Origin: JACQAP01 sp035548375 | Lineage (GTDB): Bacteria; Pseudomonadota; Gammaproteobacteria; Burkholderiales; JACQAP01 | Length of the DNA: 64,000 nt | Direction: 5' to 3' | Assembly: GCA_035548375.1 (NCBI GenBank) | Contig: DASZTG010000069.1 | Coordinates: 1 to 64,000 of the forward strand | Shown here: piece after piece, positions 25,107-34,055 of the stretch | Numbering within the stretch: position 1 is the stretch's first letter | Layout of the letters: each line of letters begins with the position of its first letter | Position numbers and translations under genes: made by a program | The notes under the pieces: generated by a model | Seen by the model: only the letters and a program-made list of their open reading frames with translations | Told to the model about the DNA's origin: nothing | The model's database searches: none

Positions 25107-27518
25107 ATGGCTGACCAGAAAGATTTGTTCGGTGCCGGCGAAGTGGCCGTGGCCGAGAAGAAAACCATGAAAAAAGAAGCGCCGGCGCCTGCGGGCGGCG
25201 GCGGGGGCTCGCTGCCGCCGCATTTCGCGCCGATGTCGGGCGAAATGGGCGAGACGCTTCCGCTGGGAAAATACGCGTCCACGCAATATCTCCAGTACGC
25301 CATCGCCACCGTGAAGGATCGCGCGCTGCCGCGCGTGGGCGACGGCCAGAAGCCGGTGCAGGGCCGCATCCTGTATTCGATGTGGACGAACAATACGCGC
25401 TCCGGCACCAAGCGCACGAAATCGGCGGCCGTCGTCGGCGACGTGCTCGGCAAGCTGCATCCGCATGGTGACCAGTCGGTCTATGACGCGCTGGTGAGGC
25501 TCGCGCAGGATTTCACCATGCGCTATCCGCTCATCGACGGCGAAGGCAATTTCGGCTCGCGCGACGGCGACGAAGCGGCTGCGTACCGGTATACCGAAGC
25601 GCGCCTGACGAAATTCGCCGAGGTGCTGCTTTCCGAAATCGACCTCGGCACGGTCGATTTCATCCCGAACTATGACGGCACGCGCGAGGAACCGACGGTG
25701 TTGCCCGCGCGCCTGCCGGTGGTGTTGCTGAACGGCGCATCCGGTATCGCGGTCGGCATGGCAACCGAAATCCCCAGCCACAATTTGAACGAAGTGGCGG
25801 CCGCCGCGATCGCGATGATCCGCGAGCCGGACATCGGCATCGCCGGGCTCATGAAGCACATCAAGGGCCCGGATTTTCCCGGCGGCGCCCAGATCATCAC
25901 GCCGCGCGCGGAACTCAAGGAAGCCTACAGCACCGGCCGCGGCGCGGTGCGCGTGCGCGCGCGCTGGACCATCGAGCGGCTCGCGCGCGGGCAATGGCAG
26001 GTCGTGGTCCATGAACTGCCGCCCGGCACGTCCGCGCGCAAGGTGCTGGAAGAAATCGACGGCATCACCAATCCGCAGGCCAAGGCCGGCAAGAAATCGC
26101 TGACGCCGGAACAGACGCGCGAGAAGCAGCTCATGCTCTCGATGCTCGACAAGGCGCGGGACGAATCCGACCGCACGCACCCGGTCCGGCTCGTGTTCGA
26201 ACCGAAGACGTCCAGGATCGACGAAACCGACTTCGTCAACATGCTGCTCTCCAAGACCGGCATGGAAGGCAACGTGCCGATCAACCTCGTGATGGTCGGG
26301 CTCGACGGCCGGCCCACGAGCAAGAACCTGCGCGACGTCATCGCCGAGTGGATCCAGTTCCGCCTGGCCACGGTCACGCGTCGCACGCAGCATCGTCTCG
26401 CGCAGGTGCTCGACCGCATCCACGTGCTCGAAGGCCGCATGATCGTGCTGCTGAACGTGGACAAGGTCATCAAGATCATCCGCAACGCGGACGACCCGAA
26501 GGCGGATCTGATCAAGGCGTTCAAGCTGTCCGAGCGCCAGGCCGACGACATCCTGGATATCCGGCTGCGCCAGCTCGCCAAGCTCGAGCACATCAAGATC
26601 GAGCAGGAGCTGAAGGACCTGCAGAAGGAGCAGAAGGACCTCGAAAAAATCCTGAAGAACAGGAAGGCGCTGGAAGACCTCGTCGTTTCCGAGATCGAGG
26701 CGGACGTCAAGACGTTCGGCGACAAGCGCCGCACGCGCATCGAGGAGGCCGAGAAGGCCGAGCTGGAAACGCCGGTCATCGACGAGCCGGTCACCGTGAT
26801 TTTCTCGAAGAAGGGCTGGGTGCGTGCGCGCCAGGGCTGGGAAGTCGATGCCGCGACGCTGTCGTTCAAGGAAGGCGACGGCCTGATGTCGCTGATCAAG
26901 TGCCGTACCGTCGACCCGGTGATCTTCCTCGACTCGAAGGGGCGCGCGTACACGGTCGAGGCCGCGCAGCTTCCGCCCGCGCGCGGCGACGGCGTGCCGG
27001 CGTCTTCTCTGGTCGAGGTCCAGGACGGGGCCCACATCATGTACGCCCTTTCCGGCAAGCCGGAGCAGCAGGTCCTGGTCGCGACGACGGGTGGCTACGG
27101 CTTCCTGTCGAAGGTCGGCGACATGGTGTCGAACCGCAAGGCCGGTCGCGAATTCATGAGCATCGACGAAGGCCACGCGCCCGTCGCGCCGTTCAAGTAC
27201 GAAGACGCGAAGGACAACTACGTGGCGGCGCTGTCGGCCAACGGACGCTTGCTCTTGTTCGTGATCGACGAGTTGAAATACCAGGCGCGCGGCCGCGGCA
27301 CCAACGTCATGGGCCTCGACGAGGACGACAGGCTCTTCGCGGTGGCCGTGCACAACAAGCCCGACCTTGTCGTGAAGGGCAAGATTCGCGGCGGCAAGGA
27401 CAAGGAGTTCCGGTTGAAGGACGACAAGCTCGCGCACTATTTCCTGAAGCGCGCGCGCATGGGGCGCGTGGTCCCGGGCGTGACCATATCGAGCGAGCTT
27501 CTCGTGCCTGTCGATTGA
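25107..27518 (+). CDS. parC: DNA topoisomerase IV subunit A
   Basis: An 803-residue breakage-reunion subunit. After an unconserved Ala/Gly-rich leader (1-38) comes KYASTQYLQYAIATVKDRALPRVGDGQKPVQGRI, then GDVLGKLHPHGDQSVYDALVRLAQDF (the quinolone-resistance-determining region) and the catalytic tyrosine in AAAYRYTEARL (about 155). A coiled coil lies at about 460-550, then beta-propeller C-terminal repeats. It cuts and rejoins DNA with ParE. The stretch around residues 30-37 (GGGGGS) looks like a flexible linker. It is the second gene of the parE-parC operon. Confidence 0.95.
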   Translation: MADQKDLFGAGEVAVAEKKTMKKEAPAPAGGGGGSLPPHFAPMSGEMGETLPLGKYASTQYLQYAIATVKDRALPRVGDGQKPVQGRILYSMWTNNTRSGTKRTKSAAVVGDVLGKLHPHGDQSVYDALVRLAQDFTMRYPLIDGEGNFGSRDGDEAAAYRYTEARLTKFAEVLLSEIDLGTVDFIPNYDGTREEPTVLPARLPVVLLNGASGIAVGMATEIPSHNLNEVAAAAIAMIREPDIGIAGLMKHIKGPDFPGGAQIITPRAELKEAYSTGRGAVRVRARWTIERLARGQWQVVVHELPPGTSARKVLEEIDGITNPQAKAGKKSLTPEQTREKQLMLSMLDKARDESDRTHPVRLVFEPKTSRIDETDFVNMLLSKTGMEGNVPINLVMVGLDGRPTSKNLRDVIAEWIQFRLATVTRRTQHRLAQVLDRIHVLEGRMIVLLNVDKVIKIIRNADDPKADLIKAFKLSERQADDILDIRLRQLAKLEHIKIEQELKDLQKEQKDLEKILKNRKALEDLVVSEIEADVKTFGDKRRTRIEEAEKAELETPVIDEPVTVIFSKKGWVRARQGWEVDAATLSFKEGDGLMSLIKCRTVDPVIFLDSKGRAYTVEAAQLPPARGDGVPASSLVEVQDGAHIMYALSGKPEQQVLVATTGGYGFLSKVGDMVSNRKAGREFMSIDEGHAPVAPFKYEDAKDNYVAALSANGRLLLFVIDELKYQARGRGTNVMGLDEDDRLFAVAVHNKPDLVVKGKIRGGKDKEFRLKDDKLAHYFLKRARMGRVVPGVTISSELLVPVD

Positions 27519-27695
27519 AAGCCAGGAACGACAGGCAGTAAGCAAAAGTAACCAAGGCCAGAGCGGCCCGGACTGGCACATGAAGTGCTGGATGAAGCAC
27601 GGCTGCGCGCGAAGAGAATCTGCGACGGCAGGCGAGCGCCGCAGCCAGGTTCCTAAATCATTGCTTGCAAAGAACTTCGAGCACCGGGGGAAAAC

Positions 27696-28121
27696 ATGAG
27701 ATCGAGTCAGCGCGGTTTTACTCTCATCGAACTTGTCGTGGTTATCGTCATTCTCGGCATTCTGGCCGCGACGGCGCTGCCCAAGTTCATCAACCTGTCC
27801 GGCGAAGCACGCCAGGCTGCGGTCAAAGGAGTTGCCGCCGCCGCGACTTCCGGATTCGCCATCAACTATGCGGGCCGCAAGGCGAGCGCCGCCAATACGA
27901 CCGCGATCAACGGCGCCAATGCCACCGCCATCTGCACGTCCGCCGTCCTCGGCAGCGTCATGACGGGCGGTTTTCCGGCGACGGGCTACACGATCAGCGC
28001 CGGCACCAACCAGGCCTGCAGCGCGACCTCGAACGATGGGGCGACCGGTACCTGCACCATCCAGGACACGCAACTGAGCACCGCGTCGGCCACCGTCACG
28101 TATATCTGCGCGAATCCCTGA
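27696..28121 (+). CDS. Type IV pilin-like prepilin
   Basis: A 141-residue class III prepilin. The short basic leader MRSSQRG is followed by FTLIELVVVIVILGILAA, with the prepilin-peptidase cut after Gly7 and the Glu at +5 that binds the assembly platform. The globular part has four cysteines, probably two disulfides. No pilus assembly genes (pilB, pilC, pilD) are near, so this is an orphan pilin relying on genes elsewhere. A CGGGGGAAAA site precedes the ATG. It may be a minor or major pilin or a pseudopilin. Confidence 0.85.
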   Translation: MRSSQRGFTLIELVVVIVILGILAATALPKFINLSGEARQAAVKGVAAAATSGFAINYAGRKASAANTTAINGANATAICTSAVLGSVMTGGFPATGYTISAGTNQACSATSNDGATGTCTIQDTQLSTASATVTYICANP

Positions 28122-28138
28122 GCGGTTTGCGCCGGCCG

Positions 28139-29101
28139 TCAGCTTCGTGGCCGGTGTTCGCTGGCAGGCATGGCGGCATCCCGTCCGGCCCCGCAATCAG
28201 GGCAGACATAGTCCTTCGGCAGGTCTTTCGCTGCCGTCCACGCCGCATCCAGCTTGCGCGGATCGAACAGGTAATAGCAGGCGCTGCAGATGAGCAGGCC
28301 CGCGTTGTCCGCGGCAGGTGAATTCCTTGACTCGCGCGCGCCGATCACCGGCTCCACTTCCACCTCATCGCCGGCCTGCAATGTCCCGCCTTCGATGACC
28401 TTGAGATAGACACCCAGGTCCTTGTGGCCGAACGTTGCGCGCAGCTTTCCCGGCACGTCGCGATCGCGCACGCCGGTCAACGGGTTGACGTTGGTCGCGG
28501 CGCAGCGGCCATTGCGCTGCGCGACTGTCGCGACGACGCGGCCGAGACGGATGTCGCGACCCACCCATTCGAGTTCGGCGAAAGGCTCGATGCCGTCTAT
28601 GTACACGTTCGCCCGGAAGCGCAACGGGTCCAGCGATTCACCCCAGCGCTTCTCGAGCTCGCGCACGCTCGCCAGGTTGATCAGCGAAACATATTTCTCG
28701 GCCTTGTCCGTGAACTGGTGGCCGTTCGCCTCCACGACCCGCGGCGGACCGGACAGCCGCCTGGGCAGGAACTCGTGGAAGAATCGACCGAGCGCCAGGC
28801 GGCCGGATTCGTCGCGCATGGAAAAGCTGCGTTCGCCGCCGTCCGTCGTGCCAATCCGCAACTCGTCCTCCTGCGGCAGGTAGCGCGTCTTCAATCCCGC
28901 GACCTGCTCATGCAGCATCAGCATCACGAAATTCGCTTTCGGCAGCCACGCCGGTGAACCCGCGTCGAACGCGGCGTCGGTGCGCAGCAAGGCGTACTTG
29001 CGATCGAGCGGAAAGCCTTCGCCCGCGGCGAGCGGCACCGAAGCGAGTTTCTCGGGACTAAGGCCCTTGACGGGATAGCGATAAAGGCTTGCGATTTGCA
29101 T
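28139..29101 (-). CDS. MOSC-domain protein fused to C-terminal rubredoxin
   Basis: A 320-residue protein. The N-terminus (1-110) is a MOSC_N beta-barrel (MQIASLYRYPVKGLSPE) and the middle (about 120-260) a MOSC domain with the conserved cysteine in NGRCAATNVNP, which binds molybdenum cofactor or receives sulfur. The last 50 residues are rubredoxin-like: Cys272-x2-Cys275 (ICSAC) and Cys300-x2-Cys303 (VCPDCG) with the DLPKDYVCP turn. The four cysteines should hold one iron. This suggests a molybdenum-cofactor oxidoreductase with its own one-electron carrier. ATG 29101 begins the MOSC barrel; upstream in-frame residues have no family match. Confidence 0.85.
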   Translation of the reverse strand: MQIASLYRYPVKGLSPEKLASVPLAAGEGFPLDRKYALLRTDAAFDAGSPAWLPKANFVMLMLHEQVAGLKTRYLPQEDELRIGTTDGGERSFSMRDESGRLALGRFFHEFLPRRLSGPPRVVEANGHQFTDKAEKYVSLINLASVRELEKRWGESLDPLRFRANVYIDGIEPFAELEWVGRDIRLGRVVATVAQRNGRCAATNVNPLTGVRDRDVPGKLRATFGHKDLGVYLKVIEGGTLQAGDEVEVEPVIGARESRNSPAADNAGLLICSACYYLFDPRKLDAAWTAAKDLPKDYVCPDCGAGRDAAMPASEHRPRS

Positions 29102-29306
29102 CGATCGGCTCGCGCAGGAAGAATGATGCTGCGCGATGCAGTAAACGTGCCGAACCGCGCGATGCTTTCGTGCGTATTGATAACACTGCAAGAATGCCGA
29201 CGGGCCGCGTTGGCGATCGGAAATGGCAGCGCGTTCGTGCACCACGCCTCGTCGGCGGGGCCCACATCGGTGCGCAAGCGGTGCCTTTGCAGCCCGGCGA
29301 AATGGG

Positions 29307-30809
29307 TCAGTCGGCGGCCTTCGCCTGCCGCAATCCGGCCGGCACGAGCCAGCGATCCAGCAACTCGAACAGGCCGTCGACGATCAGGGCGAGCGCCGCG
29401 GCGGGAATGGCACCCGCCAGCAGCATGGAATTGTCGTTCAGCGCGAGGCCTTGCGCGATGCGTTCGCCGAATCCGCCCGCGCCGATGAATGCCGCGATGG
29501 TCGCGGTGCCGACATTGATGACGGCCGACGTCTTTACGCCGGCGAGAATCGCGCGCGCCGCCAGCGGCAATTCGACCACGCGCAGGCGATAGGCCGGCGA
29601 CAGCCCGAGGGCAATTGCCGATTCGCGCAGGGCGGGCGCAATGTCGGAAAGCCCGGTATAGGTGTTGCGCACGATCGGCAGCAGCGCGTAGAGGAATAGC
29701 GCCATGAGCGCGGGAACGCTGCCGATTTTTCCGAACAGGGGAATCAGGAATGCGAACAGCGCGAGCGAGGGCACAGTCTGGATCACACCGACCGCGGACA
29801 GCACCCAGCGCCTGGACGCCGAGACCCGGAATGCAAGCACGCCCAGCGGCATGCCGATTGCGATGGCCGCGAGCAGCGACAGACCGACCAGCGTCACGTG
29901 CTCGAAGGCAAGCCGGCCGAAGTCGGGCGCAAACAGGCGGGCAAGCAGGCCGTTGCCTGCAACATTTGATTGCCGCTCGCCAAGGAATTCCCTGGCGACG
30001 TCGGCGAAGCTCTTGCCGTCGAGTTCCGCTCTTGCGTTCAACGCGATCATGCGATTCTCGTCGAGGCTGCCACGCAATCGCGACAATGCTTCCCAGGTTC
30101 GCGGCAACCGCCGCGGCAGGTCCGCGCGGTACAGCAGCACGGCATCGTACGTAGGGAAGAAATGCCGGTCGTCTTCCAGCACGCGCAGCTTGTAGCGGCC
30201 GATTTTCGCGTCGGTGGTGTAGGCGTCGATGACGTCGACCTGGCCGGCGGCGATGGCCGCGTACGCCAGGCCGTGGTCGAGCCCGCGCGGCGTGTCGTGC
30301 GGCAGGCCATATGCCTTTTTCAATCCGGGCCAGCCATCCGCGCGCGCGATGAATTCCTGCGACAGGCCCATCACGACATCCGCGTGTGAGACGAGATCGG
30401 AGATCGTACGCACGCCGAGCGCCCGCGCGCGATCTTCCTGCATCGCCAAAGCATAGGTGTTGTTGAAACCCAGCGGAACGGCCGCGGCGAGCCCGAGCGG
30501 TGCGAGCTCGCGATTGAGGCCTTCGAGATCGAGCGGCCCGCTCGCCTTGAGGATTTCGCGCTCGATGGTTCCGGTGTATTCGGGGTAGACGTCGATTTCT
30601 CCGTTCTTCAGCGCGGCATAGACGATGCCGGTGTTGCCGAGGCCGGGGCGATGCAGGACTTGCGCGTCGCCGGCGTGCTGCGCGGTCATCGCGACGATTT
30701 CGCCGAGGATGTAGGACTCGGTGAAGCGCTTGGACCCGACCGTCAGGGTCTGCGCGCAAAACGCCGTGCCGGCGAGAAAAATCGCGGCTGCCGCGAACAG
30801 GATTTTCAT
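29307..30809 (-). CDS. Osmoprotectant-type ABC transporter, fused binding protein and permease
   Basis: A 500-residue fusion. After a Sec signal (cleavage near CAQ), residues about 20-275 form an OpuAC/OsmF-type binding protein (LTVGSKRFTESYILGE, YPEYTG, FNNTYALAM, VIDAYTTD). From about 300 on, a ProW-type permease has about six helices and the EAA-like loop ALRESAIALGLSPAYRLRVVELPLAARAILAGVK. Ligands are probably quaternary amines such as glycine betaine or choline. In most systems the parts are two genes, and here the binding domain is tethered to the permease. It overlaps the ATPase gene by 4 bases (ATGA). Confidence 0.87.
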   Translation of the reverse strand: MKILFAAAAIFLAGTAFCAQTLTVGSKRFTESYILGEIVAMTAQHAGDAQVLHRPGLGNTGIVYAALKNGEIDVYPEYTGTIEREILKASGPLDLEGLNRELAPLGLAAAVPLGFNNTYALAMQEDRARALGVRTISDLVSHADVVMGLSQEFIARADGWPGLKKAYGLPHDTPRGLDHGLAYAAIAAGQVDVIDAYTTDAKIGRYKLRVLEDDRHFFPTYDAVLLYRADLPRRLPRTWEALSRLRGSLDENRMIALNARAELDGKSFADVAREFLGERQSNVAGNGLLARLFAPDFGRLAFEHVTLVGLSLLAAIAIGMPLGVLAFRVSASRRWVLSAVGVIQTVPSLALFAFLIPLFGKIGSVPALMALFLYALLPIVRNTYTGLSDIAPALRESAIALGLSPAYRLRVVELPLAARAILAGVKTSAVINVGTATIAAFIGAGGFGERIAQGLALNDNSMLLAGAIPAAALALIVDGLFELLDRWLVPAGLRQAKAAD

Positions 30810-31549
30810 GTCCGGGCCCTGTCGAGCGGCGACCGATGGGCGGAAACGAATTCGGTGACATACGGATCGGCGGGTCGCTTCACCAGGTCATCCAGCGAGC
30901 CGCGCTGCAATACCCGGCCTTCGCGAAGCAGGATGAGCTCGCCGGCGAAGTGCGCGGCTTCGGCCATGTCGTGCGTGACCATGATCACGGTCTTGCGCAC
31001 GCGCGCGAATATGGACTTGAGTTCTTCCTGCAGGCCACGCCGGGTGACGGGATCGAGCGCGCCCAGGGGTTCATCGAGCAGCAGCACGTTGGGATCGAGC
31101 AGCAGAGCGCGCATGAGCGCCACGCGCTGGCGCTGGCCGCCGGAGAGTTCGGCAGGGTAGCGGGCAAGCAGCGAAGGCGTGATCGCTGCGATTTCGCAGA
31201 GATCTTCCAATCGCGCGCGCAGCTCGCCCGGCGGGCGCTTCAGGTAGCGACCGACCAGCGCGACGTTCTCGCCGGCAGTCAAATGCGGGAACAGCCCGCC
31301 TTCCTGTATCACGTAACCCATGCGCTGTCGCAGCGCCTGCGCATTTCCCGGCGCGAGGACATCGTTGCCGAACAGCACGCGTCCGCCATCCGGCGCGACC
31401 AAGCCCGCGATCAGGCGCAGCACGGTGGACTTTCCGCCGCCGCTCGGCCCGATCAGCACGGAAGTCGTGCCATCCCCGAATTCGAGCGACAAAGGGCCGA
31501 GGGCGAAGCGCGGGCTGAGCGTCCGCGTGACTTGGTCGAGGCGTATCAT
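30806..31549 (-). CDS. ABC transporter ATPase, OpuCA/ProV type
   Basis: A 247-residue ATPase: Walker A GPSGGGKST (about 34-42), Q-loop VIQEGGLFP, signature LSGGQRQRVAL, Walker B VLLLDEPLGALD, and H-loop VTHD. It lacks the C-terminal CBS pair found in ProV/OpuCA, so it is a short form. It energises the fused binding-permease protein encoded next. Upstream of the start at 31549 there is no clear promoter, but the gene leads the operon. Confidence 0.9.
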   Translation of the reverse strand: MIRLDQVTRTLSPRFALGPLSLEFGDGTTSVLIGPSGGGKSTVLRLIAGLVAPDGGRVLFGNDVLAPGNAQALRQRMGYVIQEGGLFPHLTAGENVALVGRYLKRPPGELRARLEDLCEIAAITPSLLARYPAELSGGQRQRVALMRALLLDPNVLLLDEPLGALDPVTRRGLQEELKSIFARVRKTVIMVTHDMAEAAHFAGELILLREGRVLQRGSLDDLVKRPADPYVTEFVSAHRSPLDRART

Positions 31550-31766
31550 CGGGTTCGGGCCAGTGTAAGCCGGGACTTCCAGGGCAACAAGCAGAGCCTC
31601 CTTGCTTGCCCGCCGTCACCTTGCCGCCGCTGCGTCTGCTGGCGAGGCGAGGCAATTCGAAGTGCTGCGGGCAGCAGTAACCGGATGAACATTGCATAAT
31701 GGCTTCCATCGGCGGCGGCCAGCAGGCCAAGGCAATGGTCCGCCAGGTTCTCAAGGGGTAAACGGG

Positions 31767-32198
31767 ATGCAACCCGCACTTTTCTGGCTGTTGGCGGGCT
31801 TGTTGCTGGTCGTCGTGGAATTGATGACCGGGACTTTCTATCTGCTGATCCTCGGCGTGGCCGCCGGCATCGGATCGGCAATCGCGTACGTCGACCAGCC
31901 GTTCTGGGTCCAGGCTTTCGTTGCCGCGGTTGCGGCGATTGCCGGCTGCATCCTGGTGAATCGCCATCATCGGCGCGCGAGGCTGGCTTCACCTGCGACG
32001 CATGCCGATGACGTAGGGCAGGCAGTCACGATCGAAAGCTGGATCAGCGAGCCGCAACGCCTCGCGCGCGTGCGCTATCGCGGTACCGTCTGGGACGCCG
32101 AGATCATCGGCACTGAGCCTGTTGCGCCCGGCGCGCTGCTGTTCGTCGTCGCCACCGAAGGCAGCCGGCTGAAGGTTTCGCCGTCGCGCACGGCCTGA
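31767..32198 (+). CDS. NfeD-family membrane protein
   Basis: A 143-residue NfeD short form. Two or three helices lie at about 4-65 (FWLLAGLLLVVVELM, YLLILGVAAGIGSAIAY), then a soluble OB-fold domain (about 80-140) with VGQAVTIES and VRYRGTVWDAE. NfeD partners with stomatin-like SPFH proteins, and the SPFH gene follows after 30 bases. ATG 31767 follows AAGGGG. It likely acts as a scaffold in the inner membrane. Confidence 0.87.
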   Translation: MQPALFWLLAGLLLVVVELMTGTFYLLILGVAAGIGSAIAYVDQPFWVQAFVAAVAAIAGCILVNRHHRRARLASPATHADDVGQAVTIESWISEPQRLARVRYRGTVWDAEIIGTEPVAPGALLFVVATEGSRLKVSPSRTA

Positions 32199-32228
32199 AC
32201 CAATTCGAACGATCCGACAGGAGGGGGC

Positions 32229-33230
32229 ATGATCCCGAAGCTCGTCGTTGCCGTCATTCTTTCCGCGATAGTGTTCGCGTATCCGCCCACGCAGGGTTTC
32301 GCGATCCCGATCTTCATCCTGCTGGTCGCCATCGTTTTCGTCATCGAGGGCGTCAAGGTGGTGCCGCAGCAAAACGCGTGGGTCGTGGAGCGGCTGGGCA
32401 AGTACCACGCGAGCCTCGAACCGGGACTGAATTTCATCGTGCCCTTCATCGACCGCGTCGCCTACCGGCATTCGCTGAAGGAAGTCCCGCTCGACGTGCC
32501 GGAGCAGGTCTGCATCACCAAGGACAACACGCAGCTTGGCGTGGACGGCATCATCTATTTCCAGGTCACCGACCCAAGGCTCGCCAGCTACGGCACCAGC
32601 AACTACGTGCTTGCCATCACGCAGCTGGCGCAGACCACGCTGCGCAGCGAAGTCGGAAAGATGGAGCTCGATCGCACCTTCGAATCGCGCGACGAAATCA
32701 ATCGACAGGTCGTCGCCGTGCTCGACGAGGCGGGGCGCACCTGGGGCGTGAAAGTGCTGCGCTATGAGATCAAGAACCTGACCCCACCCGAAGCCATCCT
32801 GCGCGCGATGCAGGCGCAGATCACGGCGGAGCGCGAGAAGCGCGCGCTGATCGCCAAGTCGGAGGGCAAGCGCCAGGAGGAAATCAATCTCGCCGACGGC
32901 GAGAAGCAGGCCAAGATCCTTTCTTCGGAGGGCGACAAGTCGGCAGCCATCAACAAGGCCTCCGGCGAAGCGAGCGCGATCAAGATGATCGCCGAGGCGC
33001 AGGCCGAGGCCGTGCGCGTCGTCGGCGCATCGATGGGAACCGAAGCGGGCCTGAGCGCCGCGAACCTCAAGGTCGCCGAGCTCTACGTGGCCGCGTTCAA
33101 GGATCTCGCCAAAACCAACAATACGTTGATCATTCCGTCGAACCTGAGCGACACGGCGAGCTTCGTTGCGAGCGCGATGACGGTGCTGGATCGTGCGAAA
33201 GCAGGAGTGGACTCGATAAAGAAGGCGTAA
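32229..33230 (+). CDS. SPFH/paraslipin, stomatin-like membrane protein (QmcA-like)
   Basis: A 333-residue paraslipin. Helices near 1-20 and 22-40 (short hairpin) are followed by an SPFH domain (VVPQQNAWVVERLGKYHASLEPGLNFIVPFIDRVAYRHSLKE, about 45-200) and a long helical region (about 200-290) of alternating Lys/Glu/Ala typical of coiled coil assembly. These proteins make large rings on the membrane and modulate quality control or membrane domains. A GACAGGAGGGGGC site precedes the ATG, and NfeD is directly upstream, the conserved pairing. Confidence 0.92.
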   Translation: MIPKLVVAVILSAIVFAYPPTQGFAIPIFILLVAIVFVIEGVKVVPQQNAWVVERLGKYHASLEPGLNFIVPFIDRVAYRHSLKEVPLDVPEQVCITKDNTQLGVDGIIYFQVTDPRLASYGTSNYVLAITQLAQTTLRSEVGKMELDRTFESRDEINRQVVAVLDEAGRTWGVKVLRYEIKNLTPPEAILRAMQAQITAEREKRALIAKSEGKRQEEINLADGEKQAKILSSEGDKSAAINKASGEASAIKMIAEAQAEAVRVVGASMGTEAGLSAANLKVAELYVAAFKDLAKTNNTLIIPSNLSDTASFVASAMTVLDRAKAGVDSIKKA

Positions 33231-33421
33231 CCGGAACAGCCGGATCGAGACCAGCCGTGGTCGATGCAGCCGGGGAATTCAAGGCCATCGACGTCGAAGG
33301 CGTGGCCGCGTCGTCCTGTTCCGAGGGGGAGCCGGGAATCAAGCGCATCCCGGTTGGCAAACGCTTTCCACAGCGCCGTTGATATGCCATCCGGTTTTCA
33401 TTTGTATCGTCCAGGAGTAAA

Positions 33422-33850
33422 GTGGCTTTCGCCATGAGCCGCGCCGACCTCTCGCTGCCCCTGCTCGTCCAGTCCATGAGATTCCAAGGCGTGGAGGAAA
33501 TCTATTTCCTCATCGCGATCGAGGCGCTGCTCCTGATCGTGGTGCTGATCGTGATGAGCAGCATCAGGTTCGTCAGGTTCGAGCAAAAGGCGTGGATTTT
33601 CTTTGCCTACCTGCTGGGCGTGGCGGTTTCGGCGGCCGCCACCAACCATCTGCCTTATATCGAGAACGTCGTCCTCGTGACCTGCGTTTACCTGTTTGTT
33701 CCGCTCGCGACCTGGTTGATCGCGCTTGCCATGACGATGCGCTTCCGCAGGAAAAGGAAGCGCGCCCTGAAGGCCCCGGTTGCCGGTTCGCAGAATAAGA
33801 ACTACATGCCGCCGCTGAAAATCAGCAAGCCACGCCATCGACCCGGCTGA
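33422..33850 (+). CDS. Small membrane protein of unknown family
   Basis: A 142-residue protein beginning at GTG 33422, which follows AGGAG at 4-base spacing; the ATG at 33434 is too far from it. Three helices are visible (about 27-45, 58-75, 83-103), then a Lys/Arg-rich tail RFRRKRKRALK and a positive C-terminus. Positive-inside considerations place the tail in the cytoplasm. I recognise no family. It is well separated from the paraslipin gene (190 bases) and from the next signalling gene. Confidence 0.55.
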   Translation: MAFAMSRADLSLPLLVQSMRFQGVEEIYFLIAIEALLLIVVLIVMSSIRFVRFEQKAWIFFAYLLGVAVSAAATNHLPYIENVVLVTCVYLFVPLATWLIALAMTMRFRRKRKRALKAPVAGSQNKNYMPPLKISKPRHRPG

Positions 33851-33898
33851 ATCGCCGGGCTCCCCGTCCTCCCGGTCGTCACGGCGTCTAGCGCGCTT

Positions 33899-33960
33899 GC
33901 GGCCGATGTCCTGTCAGCCGATGTCCTACGCGCACCGATGCCTTCGTCCTACACGCGCTT
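33899..33960. repeat. Short direct repeats upstream of the GGDEF-EAL gene
   Basis: The gap contains GCCGATGTCCT twice, 16 bases apart, followed by a degenerate third copy (CCGATGCCTTCGTCCTAC) and two TCCTAC-CGCGC endings. These could be operator half-sites. No symmetry is obvious. Confidence 0.35.
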
Positions 33961-33987
33961 GCAAGCCACTGGCGGTTAACATATGCA
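33959..33987 (+). promoter_or_regulatory. Candidate promoter of the GGDEF-EAL gene
   Basis: TTGCAA and TATGCA are 17 bases apart about 70 bases upstream of the start, right after the short repeats. The match to the sigma-70 consensus is moderate. Confidence 0.3.
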
Positions 33988-34055
33988 TGTAAGTAATCAC
34001 AAAAAAATAATTCGCCGGGGGGTTTTGTTACCAAGGCTGGCGAACATTCGGTCCA

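Noticed and set aside
23010..28196. Open frame of 1,728 codons antisense to parE-parC
   Set aside because: It is a shadow of the GC-rich third-codon pattern of parE/parC. It has no ribosome site, signal or domain and its composition is low-complexity Arg/His/Asp.
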